Source: Acanthopleuribacter pedis (GTDB taxonomy: Bacteria > Acidobacteriota > Holophagae > Acanthopleuribacterales > Acanthopleuribacteraceae). Taken from it: a DNA stretch of 56,272 bases. The notes below the pieces were generated by a model. The model had not been told where the DNA came from. It was given only the letters and a program-made list of their open reading frames with translations, and made no database searches. Positions 8,212 through 17,575 of the stretch are shown one piece after another. A program made the position numbers and the translations under genes. Position 1 is the stretch's first letter; each line of letters starts with the position of its first letter. Location of the stretch: the NCBI RefSeq assembly GCF_017377855.1, contig NZ_JAFREP010000048.1, positions 1-56,272 on the forward strand, written 5' to 3'.

Positions 8212-9570
8212 TTACCCAAGCGATCCCTGATCCCGCAGTTTACAGAACAGCGCAAAATCGATGCTTACCTGTTTGGCGTAACTTTCGGCAAATAAGCGCA
8301 CTTCCTCCTGGAATGCCGCGCGGTTCTTGTGGGTCAGGTCGGTGACAGCCTCCTCAAAGATGTGGCTGATGCGTTGGCTGTCGTAATCGCCGTCGCCGCG
8401 CGCGTGGCCGCCCGCGAGAATCGTGCCCCAGTGGTGGGCCATGTCGTGAAAGTCTTTGCGTTTGTTGAGTTTTTCCAGCTTAAAACTCTTTTTGAACGGT
8501 GAGCGCTCGCGCACGGAAAAACTCCGTCCCAGAATCGTGATCGAACCCAGATGTTTGCCGGCGTCCATCAACATGGCTTTTTGGGCCTCGGCCACCCGTT
8601 GGCCCGACTTACTTTCGTCGTGAATCTCAAGCAAGCGGTCCCGTTCGGCCTGTTCCAAAAAGGGGAAAAAGGAGGGCAGTCCCTGCTGTTTGACGTCGAG
8701 AATCCGACAGGTATGAGGGTCGTTGTCCTCACCGCGAATGAGCACGTAATAGCGCGGCGTCCCGAGCGAGCCGACGCCGGCATGAATACGGAGCGCCGCG
8801 TCCTGAACCTTGAAATAGTCTTTATTCCCGCGTAGATCGGAGTCGAGATGATCCTTGTAGACCTTAATGGCCGTGCGCAGCAAGCGCAGGTCGTCGTTGG
8901 TGATGGGTTCCAGCAGTGGGTCGTCCAAATTAAAGCGCCGCTCGGTTCCTTCAACCAGGGTCCAATCTTCCAACATGGCTTGGCGCGAGTTGCGCGTGAT
9001 GGCTTTGGTAAGGAATTTTTTGAGGGGGCCGCGGGCTTGGTCGATGGTGACCTTGTCCAGGTTTCGCCCTTCCTTGCCGCGGGCGATCTCGAGTTCGTTG
9101 AGGTATTCGTGGGTGAACTCGTCGATAAACGCCATGCGGTGTTTGCGTTTAAACGTATTGGCCTCGCTTTGTAAATACAGCGAACAAGCGCCGCGCCATA
9201 CATCAAAGAGGTAGTGGGTGATCCACGATTCGTCGAAATCGTTGAGATCAAAAACCACATCGCCCTCGGCGTCGGCAAATGCACCAAAGTTGTTAATATG
9301 CAGATCGCCTTGGATCCAGGTGTTGGTGTTTTCACTGAGGAAGCGGCTGTTTGCGAGCAGGTCGGCCGCGGCCAAATCACGGTAAAAAAGATGGGCGGTG
9401 CCCCGATAAAAAGCGAACGGCGATAGGGACATACGGCGGTATTTTTCGCGACGGTCTTCCTCGCGCAGGCCGCCGTTGACACGGGCCAGCTCGACTTCGA
9501 GGATGTGCTTGCGCGCGCGACCGCGCTGTTTCCGCCATTGGGTATCGCCCGCGGAGCTGCTGTTCTTCAA
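8212..9570 (-). CDS. DUF2252 family protein
   Basis: The 452-aa DUF2252 protein has no established function. Motifs include YRGTAHLFYRDL (about 55-66), QGDLHINNFG (87-96) and FDLNDFDESW (107-116). The QGDLHxxN motif resembles the catalytic loop of aminoglycoside-phosphotransferase-like kinases, and the later acidic motif could play the DFG role; kinase activity is inference. I chose the TTG at 9570 because AGGAGG sits six bases upstream. The open frame extends 50 codons further upstream but that part is not family-like. The gene converges with the hybrid kinase, with only three bases between the two stops, and there is no obvious partner. Confidence 0.85.
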   Translation of the reverse strand: MKNSSSAGDTQWRKQRGRARKHILEVELARVNGGLREEDRREKYRRMSLSPFAFYRGTAHLFYRDLAAADLLANSRFLSENTNTWIQGDLHINNFGAFADAEGDVVFDLNDFDESWITHYLFDVWRGACSLYLQSEANTFKRKHRMAFIDEFTHEYLNELEIARGKEGRNLDKVTIDQARGPLKKFLTKAITRNSRQAMLEDWTLVEGTERRFNLDDPLLEPITNDDLRLLRTAIKVYKDHLDSDLRGNKDYFKVQDAALRIHAGVGSLGTPRYYVLIRGEDNDPHTCRILDVKQQGLPSFFPFLEQAERDRLLEIHDESKSGQRVAEAQKAMLMDAGKHLGSITILGRSFSVRERSPFKKSFKLEKLNKRKDFHDMAHHWGTILAGGHARGDGDYDSQRISHIFEEAVTDLTHKNRAAFQEEVRLFAESYAKQVSIDFALFCKLRDQGSLG

Positions 9571-9840
9571 TTTCGGCCTCCTGGTTGGGATGAATGAGAT
9601 GTGAGAATTCTGTGAGCATAACCCAAAGGGCGCCAACCGCGAAAGAGGGGGCCGCCCCCTCCTGGTAAAGCCGCGATTCAATTCAAGCGTTAAAAGCAGT
9701 GGGAAGAACCCCGGGTTCATCCATGCAAGCCTCTTTCGGTAGCTTCGTTTTAGTGCTAAGCTGTTTCCCGTTCATCCCGGATAATTTTTTTATACTGTAT
9801 TGCACCGGTCTCGAGCGCCGGCTGCTGTGGAGTCGTGTTT

Positions 9841-10374
9841 ATGGACGTAGGGAGTTTTACTAAATTGAACATCAACCCCGTACTCATGAACTGTGTTGTC
9901 GACGGAACCATCGCCGGTTTGGCGATGACCGGTATTAAACCGGAGGGGGTCGGTGTGTCTCGTTTCACCACCGCCGCCAAAGCGTTGTCCGTCATCGTGG
10001 GTTTACACGGAACCCGTAACGGCAACATGACCCTTAACCTCAGTGAGCGGACCGCCATGTTCCTGGCGGGCGAGTTGCTCGGCACCAAATTCGATGAAAT
10101 GAACGAGGAAACCATCGACGCCATTTGCGAAATCGGCAACATGGTGGCAGGTAAGTTCCACACTCTGCTGCACAGCACACCCTGGCGGTTCGACGGCATT
10201 TCGCTGCCCGCTTTTATCTTCGGTGCGAACTACAACATGTACCACCTGAAAAACATTGTGACCGTGTCGGTGACCTTTGAGATTAAAGAAGTATCCGTGG
10301 TTCATATGGCCGACAAGTTTTTTACCTCGAGTATTTCTTTGCTGGGATCGGCACCTTCCGCGCGTCGTCGTTAA
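9841..10374 (+). CDS. CheX-like phosphatase domain protein (CheC/CheX/FliY family)
   Basis: The 177-aa stand-alone CheX-like protein carries the family's active helix as ExxN in DAICEIGNMVAGKF, where E and N dephosphorylate CheY-P or other receiver domains. CheX proteins usually have one such motif, consistent here. The ATG at 9841 is preferred over the GTG at 9835 because the TGGAG at 9828-9832 is correctly spaced only for the ATG. No chemotaxis operon is present, so the target may be a receiver such as the one in the nearby hybrid kinase (inference only). The C-terminus ends in a basic SARRR tail. Confidence 0.82.
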   Translation: MDVGSFTKLNINPVLMNCVVDGTIAGLAMTGIKPEGVGVSRFTTAAKALSVIVGLHGTRNGNMTLNLSERTAMFLAGELLGTKFDEMNEETIDAICEIGNMVAGKFHTLLHSTPWRFDGISLPAFIFGANYNMYHLKNIVTVSVTFEIKEVSVVHMADKFFTSSISLLGSAPSARRR

Positions 10375-10527
10375 GGTGCCTAAGTCTATGGTTTTAAAGC
10401 GAGAACGGGCGCTAGTGCCAGGGTTCGTCTCAAAGAAAAAACAAAGAAATGACTGGTTGATGGAATGGTTTTTGGTCCTCGACTGTACCTCTATCTGACA
10501 AAAACAAACCTTTTGGAGGGTGTTTCC

Positions 10528-10995
10528 ATGAACCTACTGTCATCAAAAAATGCGGCCGCTAAAACCTTTTTTTCCACTTTGGCCGTCTTGTTTTTTTCCG
10601 GTGCTTTGTTGGCTGTCGAACCGGTTAATCAGACCTTTTTCGGGGTCGCCATCAAAGGTTACGATCCCGTGGCGTACTTCACCGAATCCAAACCCGTCAA
10701 AGGCAGCAAAGAACACAAGCTTGAATGGAACGGTGCCACTTGGTATTTCGCCGGCGCGGAAAACAAAAGTGCCTTTGAGAAGGAGCCCGAAAAGTACGCG
10801 CCTCAATACGGTGGTTACTGCGCTTATGCGGTCAGCCAAAATGCCACCGCCGGCATTGACCCCGACGCTTGGAAGATTCTCGACGGCAAGCTCTATCTGA
10901 ACTACAACGCCAAAATTCAGAAGAAATGGGAAAAAGACATTCCCGGTTACATCAAGCTGGCCGATGAACACTGGCCCGGTCTGTTGAAGAAATAA
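10528..10995 (+). CDS. Exported YHS-domain protein
   Basis: The 155-aa protein has an N-terminal signal peptide (hydrophobic TFFSTLAVLFFSGALLA). It is followed by a YHS-type domain: IKGYDPVAYF, EWNGATWYFA, FEKEPEKYAPQYGGYCAYAV and LYLNYNAKIQKKWEKDI. This matches the group often annotated as YHS domain-containing (seleno)protein. YHS domains are linked to metal binding, but this subgroup's role is not established. The ATG has GGAGGG seven bases upstream, and the gene ends in a strong terminator. I see no in-frame TGA or other sign of selenocysteine. Confidence 0.88.
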   Translation: MNLLSSKNAAAKTFFSTLAVLFFSGALLAVEPVNQTFFGVAIKGYDPVAYFTESKPVKGSKEHKLEWNGATWYFAGAENKSAFEKEPEKYAPQYGGYCAYAVSQNATAGIDPDAWKILDGKLYLNYNAKIQKKWEKDIPGYIKLADEHWPGLLKK

Positions 10996-11018
10996 ACCGC
11001 CACATAACCCATGAACAC

Positions 11019-11060
11019 AAAGGGGATGTTACCTTCGGGTGATGTCCCCTTTCTCCTTTT
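11019..11060 (+). terminator. Intrinsic terminator after the YHS gene
   Basis: The stem AAAGGGGATGTTACC / GGTGATGTCCCCTTT is closed by a TTCG tetraloop, contains a G-U pair, and is followed by CTCCTTTT. It lies 24 bases after the stop. Confidence 0.85.
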
Positions 11061-11213
11061 GCGAGAAATTCTGCCTCGGCGCAGACAAGCCCGCGAAGCC
11101 GGCGTATAACTAACTTGGTATCTGGTGTGTTGGTGAATCCGTTTGATGGCCGACCTTATGCATGTCCGGTCCCGGTTTCCCAACAGAGGTGACCTAAAAC
11201 GAGTGAGGATTCC

Positions 11214-11834
11214 GTGTACCAGCTTTACGATTACCCTACCTCCGGGAACGGCTACAAAGTCGCCCTGCTTCTGCACCAACTCGATTTGTCCTTTCGTTAT
11301 CTTGAAACCGATATTTTGGCCGGGGAAGCGCAATCCCCCGCCTTTTTAGCCCGCAACCCCAACGGCAAGATCCCCGTGCTGATAACGCCGGAGGAGCGGG
11401 TACTGAGCGAATCCAACGCCATTCTGTTGTACTTGGCGGAGGGGACGCCGTTCCTACCCACGAGCCGGGAAGCGCGCTTCGAGGTGAACCAATGGTTGTT
11501 TTGGGAGCAATACAGCCACGAGCCCTACATCGCCACCTCGCGGTTTTGGTTGCATCACCCGCAAAGTGGATCCTTTCAAGACAAAATTGCCGAGCGCCGG
11601 CCAGGCGGATTAAAGGCCCTGGCGATGATGGAAAACCATTTGGCGAAAAACGATTTTATGGTCGGTGACGGTTACAGCGTGGCCGATATCGCCCTATACG
11701 CCTACACCCACAAGGCGGATGAAGGTGGGTTTGCCTTGGCGGATTATCCCGCCGTTTCCGCGTGGGTCGCCAGGGTCGCGGCCCAACCGCGCCATATCAC
11801 CATCGAGGAAAAAACCAACTTTACCGGGACCTGA
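11214..11834 (+). CDS. Glutathione S-transferase family protein
   Basis: The 206-aa GST-fold enzyme has a thioredoxin-like N-terminal domain: YDYPTSGNGYKVALLLHQL, then NPNGKIPVL with the cis-proline, and LSESNAILLYLAE, the glutathione gamma-glutamyl binding motif. An all-helical C-terminal domain includes DGYSVADIALYAYTHKADEGG with the conserved N-capping region and aspartate. It probably conjugates or reduces small electrophiles; the substrate cannot be told. The start is GTG at 11214 with GAGG five bases upstream. The gene is monocistronic and followed within 51 bases by a MITE-like element. Confidence 0.88.
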   Translation: MYQLYDYPTSGNGYKVALLLHQLDLSFRYLETDILAGEAQSPAFLARNPNGKIPVLITPEERVLSESNAILLYLAEGTPFLPTSREARFEVNQWLFWEQYSHEPYIATSRFWLHHPQSGSFQDKIAERRPGGLKALAMMENHLAKNDFMVGDGYSVADIALYAYTHKADEGGFALADYPAVSAWVARVAAQPRHITIEEKTNFTGT

Positions 11835-11884
11835 TTCAACCGCCGCGGCCAGATCGACAGGTGTCGGCCCGGCCGCGGCATGTA

Positions 11885-12170
11885 CTAGCCCGCATTTCTC
11901 ACAAGGGTTCGTTGCGAGAAGCTGAAAGCCTTGTAAATACAAAGGTTATGGGCGAGCCGCGGCGCAGGGGGCCGACCATTCGCGGGGCCGACCATTCGCG
12001 GGGCCGACCATTCGCGGGGCCGACCATTCGCGGGGCCGACCATTCGGCGTAGCAGCTGAGGCGAAGCCGGCTCGACCGAGTAATGCGGCCGGCCACCCCG
12101 CGGAAGGCCGCCCCCTCGTAATCGCATGGGTTGCCCCGTAGCAGAATTCCTTGTGAGAAATGCGGGCTAG
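11885..12170. mobile_element. MITE-like element, copy 1 (22-bp terminal inverted repeats, internal 16-bp array)
   Basis: The 286-bp element is bounded by perfect 22-bp inverted repeats: CTAGCCCGCATTTCTCAC plus AAGG at 11885-11906 and the complement at 12149-12170. Inside are five tandem copies of a 16-bp unit (GCGGGGCCGACCATTC) at about 11966-12048, then a conserved segment (AGCAGCTGAGGCGAAG...). The same element occurs inverted at 35336-35592. It encodes no transposase, so it would have to be mobilised in trans. No clear target duplication is seen; the ends are themselves CTAG palindromes. Confidence 0.82.
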
Positions 12171-12290
12171 GATTGCGTCAAAAGCAGGGGGTTGTGAGCA
12201 ACCTCCTGTTCTTTTTCAGCACTTACCTATATATTGCATGTCGGATCAACGCAAACTCTATCTTGTCAAAATTAAAAAGGCGGCGTTTTT

Positions 12291-13286
12291 ATGACCAAGT
12301 TGTTGCAAGGTGCCCTTTTCACGTTGTTCGTATCCACGGTCTGGCTTTCCGGGCAAGAAGCGGTGGATCGTCAGACGGGCGACGTTCAAGCCGCCGACCC
12401 GATGCAAGCCGTGGTGCACCGGCCTAGCTACTTCGAATCTTTTTCACGAGAAAAAGGGACCGGTCCCACCTTTGAAGAGCAAGTGGTTGCTCTGGTGAAT
12501 ATCGAGCGGCTGAACAACGGTGGTTTGCCGCCGTTAAAACAAAACAGCCTGCTGGATCAAAGCAGCGAAACCCATAGTGAGAACATGGCCGTGCGTGACT
12601 TTTTCGCCCACTGTGACTTGGATACCCGTTCTTCAATGGGTGACCGGATGACCGCCGCCGGCTACGCGTGGAATTCGGCCGGGGAAAATATCGCGGCAGG
12701 CCAAACGACACCGGAAGCGGTGATGACGGCCTGGATGAACAGCTCGGGACACCGCGCCAATATTTTGCGAACGAGCTTCCAAGAAATCGGGGTGGGTTAC
12801 TTTTTCCAGAGCGCCGACCAGAACAATGTGCGCTTTGACGATACCGGTGATTGTAACGCCAACCGCACCGGGGGCCCTTTTCGTCATTATTGGACGCAAA
12901 ACTTTGGCCGAAGCGGCGCCATTTTTCCGCTGGTGATCAATCGCGAGGCTTATGTCACGGAAGTCCAAACCGTCGACCTTTACATCTACGGGCAGGGGAC
13001 TTTTTCCGAAATGCGTTTCCGAAACAACAGCGGCGCCTTCTCCGAATGGGAACCCTTTGCAACCGAAAAAACCTGGAACCTCGATTTCGGGAACGGCATG
13101 CACAGGGTCACGGTCGAACTGCGCCGGCCAGGTGGCGCCACGCAGCAGGCTTCCGACACCATCGTTTTGGAACTGCCCTGCGTGACCGAGGCCTTTTGGT
13201 ACCAGCAGGTAGAAGATTGGCAAATTTCCAACAACCTAACCGTGCTTGATTTTATTGCCATGAGGGATAATTTCTGTAGCCCTTGA
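12291..13286 (+). CDS. Secreted CAP (SCP/PR-1-like) domain protein
   Basis: The 331-aa protein begins with a signal-peptide-like N-terminus. The CAP domain covers about residues 62-205: VNIERLNNGGLPPL, HSENMAVRDFFAHCD, AGYAWNSAGENIAAG, WMNSSGHRANILRTSF and HYWTQNFG. The CAP cavity histidines in HSENM and GHRANIL are present. Some bacterial CAP proteins act in the envelope or bind lipid; no substrate is known here. The roughly 110-residue C-terminal extension looks beta-rich and ends in a segment that may be a dockerin-like or sorting remnant; I do not recognise it. The ATG at 12291 follows an A-rich AAAAAGG site. Confidence 0.85.
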   Translation: MTKLLQGALFTLFVSTVWLSGQEAVDRQTGDVQAADPMQAVVHRPSYFESFSREKGTGPTFEEQVVALVNIERLNNGGLPPLKQNSLLDQSSETHSENMAVRDFFAHCDLDTRSSMGDRMTAAGYAWNSAGENIAAGQTTPEAVMTAWMNSSGHRANILRTSFQEIGVGYFFQSADQNNVRFDDTGDCNANRTGGPFRHYWTQNFGRSGAIFPLVINREAYVTEVQTVDLYIYGQGTFSEMRFRNNSGAFSEWEPFATEKTWNLDFGNGMHRVTVELRRPGGATQQASDTIVLELPCVTEAFWYQQVEDWQISNNLTVLDFIAMRDNFCSP

Positions 13287-13441
13287 TATGACCCCTTGGG
13301 CCGTTGATCGGCGCTGTACATCGTTTTAACGAGGACTTTCATTCTCTTTGACGCGGTTGGCAAGCTGATCGTAAAATCCTCGCGCCCGCCGGTTGCCTGC
13401 CTGGGTCTTTCGCGCTAACTTTAGAGAGACAGGTGTAACAC

Positions 13442-16400
13442 GTGGCGCAGAGAGGACGAGTGTTGGATAACCAACCCCCCGACGACGGCTTGGCGCGTCC
13501 GCCCAAGAAAAGTCGTGAAGAAGCTTTGAAAGAATTGTCGCGGTTGGTTCGAGCCGCCGGCGCTGATCACCTAGAGCCGTTTTTGGATTCACTCAGTGTC
13601 CCTACCGGTGAACCGGATCCCAGTTTGGGCGGGGCCTTTGTCGAGGTGAAAATCGGCGCGCAAGTCGGTAACTACCGCATTGAGTCCTCCATCGGCCAAG
13701 GTGGCATGGGCGTGGTGTATCTCGGCGCCAAAATTGGCAGCGAGAACCTCAAAGTGGCGCTCAAGGTGTTGACCTACACCCAGCCCGGCTACAAAGATCT
13801 CTTTCTCAAAGAATGCGCGATCCTGGCGACACTGAAACACCCCAACATCGCGCAGCTCATCGACACCGGTTTTCTGCCCGACGGCCGGCCTTGGCTGGCC
13901 ATGGAATACGTCGACGGTTTGCGTCTGGACGACTATCTCGCCCAACAAGACCACCCCATTGATGATCGTTTGGAACTTTTTATCAAGATCTGCGACGGCC
14001 TCAGCCACGCCCACCAACGCATGGTGATTCACCGCGACATCAAACCCAAAAATATTTTGGTAACCGAGGACGGTTTTCCCAAAATCCTCGATTTCGGCAT
14101 TGCCGTGATTCTCAAACCCGACGCGGAACAAGCGAGCACCGTCACCCAACTCGCCGAACAAATGATGACCCCGGAATACGCTTCACCCGAGCAGGTCAAC
14201 GGGCTTCGGCTCGGGGCCGCCTCCGACGTCTACAGCATGGGCATCATGCTTTACGAAATGCTGACCGGTGTAAAGCCTTATCAGTTCGGCAGCTCGGGCA
14301 TCAGTGAAATCCTGCGCGTTGTCAACCACACCACCATCACCAAACCCAGTTCCGTGCGCATCGAGGGCCATTCGCTGTCGGTTGCAAGCACGCTACGGGG
14401 CGACCTCGATACCATCGTGCTCAAAGCGCTCGAACGCGATCCCGAACGGCGTTATCCCAGTATGGAATCCTTTGCTGCCGATATTCGCTTTTACATGGAA
14501 GGTTTGCCGGTTCAGGCGCGACCCGCGACCGCCATGTACCGCTTGCAAAAGCTGGTGCAACGCCATCCTTGGCCGATTGCCATGGGCGTCGGCACCCTGG
14601 TCTTTTTGTTACTTTTCGCGGTTTTTGCCCAGTACCAGGCCGCGTTGGTTGCCGCCGAGCGGGATGTCGCCAAACGCGAGCAGCGTACCGCCGAGCAGGT
14701 GACCCAGTTTTTGGTGGGCATGTTTGAGCAGGTCGACCCGGACCTCGCCCAAACGCAAGAAGTCACCGCTTATCAAATCATGGAGCAAGGACGGGGCATG
14801 GTTGATCAATCGCTGAACGATCAGCCCGAGGTTCAGATTCAGTTACAGGCTTCCATGGGCCAGGTTTACCGCGCCTTGGGTGATTACCAAGTGTCGCGCG
14901 CTTTGCTGGAAGAGGCGCTGCGCAAGATTGAAGATCCAAGCGCCGCCGTGGTGCAAAAGTTGGAACTGGTCGATACCATCATGCTTGCCGGCGATTATGA
15001 GGACGCGCAACGTCTTTTGGCCGCGCTGATTCACGAGCCCATCGAACACAAGAACAGCGTGGCACGGGCGCGAATTGACCATCTTAACGGCAAGCTTTTG
15101 TTTCTGACGGGCCGCTTCAAAGAAGCTTCCGAGGCTTTTCAGCGTGCCCAAATTCAGCGCGGTGTTTTGCCTGTTTCCGATCAAATCGGGCTCGACGAGG
15201 ACCAAATCGCTTTGTATGCCGCTTGGGGATTTCCCGAGCGCGCCGTCGCCTTGCAAAATACCTTGTTGGAAAACCTGCATGGGCTCTATGGCGAAACCCA
15301 TTCCGCCATCGCCCGCGGCTTGGCGCGTTTGGGTGAATTGTACTTTGAAAAAGGTGACTTCGACGAGGCCGGCAACTATTACGACCGCGCCGAGGCCGTT
15401 TACGGCAAGTTGTATAGCGACGAACACCCCGCCTGGGTTGACTGCCGTTTGCGGCGCGCGCGGTTGCTGGAAAAACGAGCGCGCTTCGATGCTGCCGAGG
15501 CCCAGCTCACCTCGGCTCTGGCGCTCGCAGAGAAACACCTGGGCCCGAACCACCCCAAGGTGGTTTCCGTCAATCTAGAACTCAGCCGATTTTATTTGCA
15601 TCAGGGTTTGTTTGAGGCTTCGGAGAAACATTGGCAGGCGGCGCGAGACGTCGCGGAGAAGGAACTTGTCGAAACCCATCCCGAACGGTCGGCGGTGGTT
15701 TTGCAACGCGCGCGGTTCCTGCGGCGCCTGGGCCGTCTGGACGAGGCCCTGGCCATGAACCAAGAGGTGGTCAAACAGCGGTTTGCGCAGTACGGCGAAG
15801 CCCACCCCAAGTCCATTAGCGCCCTGCGAAACTTGGCCGCATCCTATCTGGACATGAACGACAACCAAGCCGCCCATCGCCATGCTTCAAAGGCGCTTTC
15901 TTTGGCTGAAGAAGTTTTGGGCCACGAACACCCCGATACCGTGAGCTTGATGAGCAGTGTCGCCACGACCTTGTTCCAGTTGAACCGCATTGATGAGGCC
16001 CGCATTCTCCAGGAAGACCAGTTGGCCTTAAACGAGAAAATTTATGGGCCCAACCACCCCAAAATGGCGATGGCGCTACGGGGTTGGGCGCGATTTTTGG
16101 AAATGACCGTTTCGCCCAAGGCAGCCGTTGCCCCCCTGGAACGGGCCGTGGCGATTGAAGACAAGGCGTATCACAAACCCCACCCGCAAGCGGCCATTAC
16201 CCTGGAAGCGCTGGCAAAGGCCTATGCCGCCGTGGATGAAGACGAAAAAGCGATGGCCGCGATGGAGCGGTCGGTTGCCATTGGTTCCGGTTTTTACGGC
16301 GCGGATCATCCCCAAACGGCGATGATGTTTGAATCACTCGCAACCCTTTACTTCTCCAAGGATGACTTTGAAAACGCGCTCAAGAGCCATAAGAAATCGC

Positions 16401-17293
16401 TGGCGATCAATTTAAAAGTGTACGGCGAAGAACACGGCAGCGTTGCTCGCAATTACCATAACATTGCGACCAATACGAGTGGGGCCGGCGACAGGCCGAG
16501 CGGCTTAAAGTACATGAAAAAGGCATTGGAAATTCGCCGCAAAGTGTTTGGCGAAGATCATTTCGAGGTTGCGATTAGCCTCGAAGGGGTCGGCCAAATC
16601 CTAAGCCAAATGGGGCGTCTTCAGGAAGCGCTGCCCTACCTGGAAGAGGCCTACCGCAAGGAGCGCAAAGGTTTGGGTGACGACCACCCGGAGCTGGCCT
16701 ACAGCATGACCTCCTTGGGTTCCTTGTACCGCAAGATGAACCAGTACGAGAAAGCGCGCCCCTTGTTGGTTCGCGCCGCCAAGCTGCGTGAGGAAAAGCT
16801 GGGCGAGGGCCACCGCTTGACCATGAGCAGCCTGGTGCGCATGGGTCAATTCCACTTTGAGGCCGGCGAACTAGAAGTGGCGATTCCCTTTTTGGATCGT
16901 GTGATTGATCTATACGCCAAATACCAGCGTCCTTCGCATGATCGCGCGATTGAGGCACGTCGCCATTTGGCAGGTGTGCATTTCGCGCTCCGTGATTACG
17001 ATGCTGCCGAACGGGTCATTGAAGAAGCGCTCCAATTGACGGAGGAACGCGATGACGATATCGCCAAAATTCTGGTGTTGCGCGGCAAGATCGCGGAGAT
17101 CCGGGGTTTCCCCCGCAAAGCGATTGCGGACTGGCAAGAGGCGCTGACCGTTTACGAGGGCCGGCGCGGTTCACCGGGCGCCGATCTTCCCGACGTGTTG
17201 GACCTGATCGGCAACCTCTTGCAACGCCTGGGTGACACCGAAGAAAGCCGCGCTTACCTTCAGCGTTCCGCGGAAATCCGCGCCCAAAACTAA
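13442..17293 (+). CDS. Transmembrane Ser/Thr protein kinase with C-terminal TPR (kinesin-light-chain-like) array
   Basis: The 1283-aa PknB-type kinase has a glycine loop GQGGMGVVYLG, catalytic lysine K108 (VALKVL), HRDIKPKN with D199, DFGIAV, and an APE-like PEYASPEQ. A single membrane helix lies at about 377-397 (GVGTLVFLLLFAVF). From about 450 to the end there are many 42-residue TPR units of the kinesin-light-chain type (repeated LGxxHPxxA and ALEIRRKVFGEDH motifs), probably extracytoplasmic and protein-binding. The architecture is common in Acidobacteria, Planctomycetes and Myxobacteria. GTG 13442 is used; TTG 13463 has a better-spaced GAGAGG and would shorten it by seven residues. No cognate phosphatase gene is adjacent. 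Confidence 0.9.
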   Translation: MAQRGRVLDNQPPDDGLARPPKKSREEALKELSRLVRAAGADHLEPFLDSLSVPTGEPDPSLGGAFVEVKIGAQVGNYRIESSIGQGGMGVVYLGAKIGSENLKVALKVLTYTQPGYKDLFLKECAILATLKHPNIAQLIDTGFLPDGRPWLAMEYVDGLRLDDYLAQQDHPIDDRLELFIKICDGLSHAHQRMVIHRDIKPKNILVTEDGFPKILDFGIAVILKPDAEQASTVTQLAEQMMTPEYASPEQVNGLRLGAASDVYSMGIMLYEMLTGVKPYQFGSSGISEILRVVNHTTITKPSSVRIEGHSLSVASTLRGDLDTIVLKALERDPERRYPSMESFAADIRFYMEGLPVQARPATAMYRLQKLVQRHPWPIAMGVGTLVFLLLFAVFAQYQAALVAAERDVAKREQRTAEQVTQFLVGMFEQVDPDLAQTQEVTAYQIMEQGRGMVDQSLNDQPEVQIQLQASMGQVYRALGDYQVSRALLEEALRKIEDPSAAVVQKLELVDTIMLAGDYEDAQRLLAALIHEPIEHKNSVARARIDHLNGKLLFLTGRFKEASEAFQRAQIQRGVLPVSDQIGLDEDQIALYAAWGFPERAVALQNTLLENLHGLYGETHSAIARGLARLGELYFEKGDFDEAGNYYDRAEAVYGKLYSDEHPAWVDCRLRRARLLEKRARFDAAEAQLTSALALAEKHLGPNHPKVVSVNLELSRFYLHQGLFEASEKHWQAARDVAEKELVETHPERSAVVLQRARFLRRLGRLDEALAMNQEVVKQRFAQYGEAHPKSISALRNLAASYLDMNDNQAAHRHASKALSLAEEVLGHEHPDTVSLMSSVATTLFQLNRIDEARILQEDQLALNEKIYGPNHPKMAMALRGWARFLEMTVSPKAAVAPLERAVAIEDKAYHKPHPQAAITLEALAKAYAAVDEDEKAMAAMERSVAIGSGFYGADHPQTAMMFESLATLYFSKDDFENALKSHKKSLAINLKVYGEEHGSVARNYHNIATNTSGAGDRPSGLKYMKKALEIRRKVFGEDHFEVAISLEGVGQILSQMGRLQEALPYLEEAYRKERKGLGDDHPELAYSMTSLGSLYRKMNQYEKARPLLVRAAKLREEKLGEGHRLTMSSLVRMGQFHFEAGELEVAIPFLDRVIDLYAKYQRPSHDRAIEARRHLAGVHFALRDYDAAERVIEEALQLTEERDDDIAKILVLRGKIAEIRGFPRKAIADWQEALTVYEGRRGSPGADLPDVLDLIGNLLQRLGDTEESRAYLQRSAEIRAQN

Positions 17294-17311
17294 CGGGAAG
17301 ACACCCGCGAG

Positions 17312-17452
17312 GTGGATCACGAATGGACCGAAAAAACGCTTGAATGTGTGTTTGCGAATTCCACCGGAAGCCGGGTTCGGTACAAGGCTGAGATGACGGG
17401 CACGACTTTGGTGGTGCCACGGATTCATAGTTTGGGGAGAACCTTGAGTTAG
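17312..17452 (+). CDS. Possible 46-aa ORF or gene remnant in frame after the kinase stop
   Basis: Reading on in the kinase frame past its TAA gives a protein-like stretch (DHEWTEKTLECVFANSTGSR, ... LVVPRIHSLGRTLS) ending at TAG 17450-17452. A GTG at 17312 could start it. No strong ribosome site is present. It could be a small protein or the remnant of a gene broken next to the islet at 17576. I recognise no family. Confidence 0.3.
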   Translation: MDHEWTEKTLECVFANSTGSRVRYKAEMTGTTLVVPRIHSLGRTLS

Positions 17453-17458
17453 GAGGCC

Positions 17459-17504
17459 GGCGAGCCGAGGAGGAGTCCAAGGCTCGCCTAGTCCTAAGAC
17501 TAGG
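17459..17504. repeat. Two adjacent perfect hairpins upstream of the islet
   Basis: GGCGAGCC / GGCTCGCC (8-bp stem, 14-base loop) is followed at once by CCTAGTC CTAA GACTAGG (7-bp stem, 4-base loop). No T-run follows, so a terminator is not obvious. Their position 72 bases before the direct repeat bounding the islet suggests a structured boundary site, but that is inference. Confidence 0.55.
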
Positions 17505-17575
17505 TTACTAGGATTTGGAGAATGGTTTGGTCAGCGAAGGTAGCGACCTTGTTGTTCCGGTTCAAAGGTCTGCTT

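Noticed and set aside
10528..10995. Selenocysteine in the YHS protein
   Set aside because: The subgroup name includes seleno-, but no in-frame TGA is present here.
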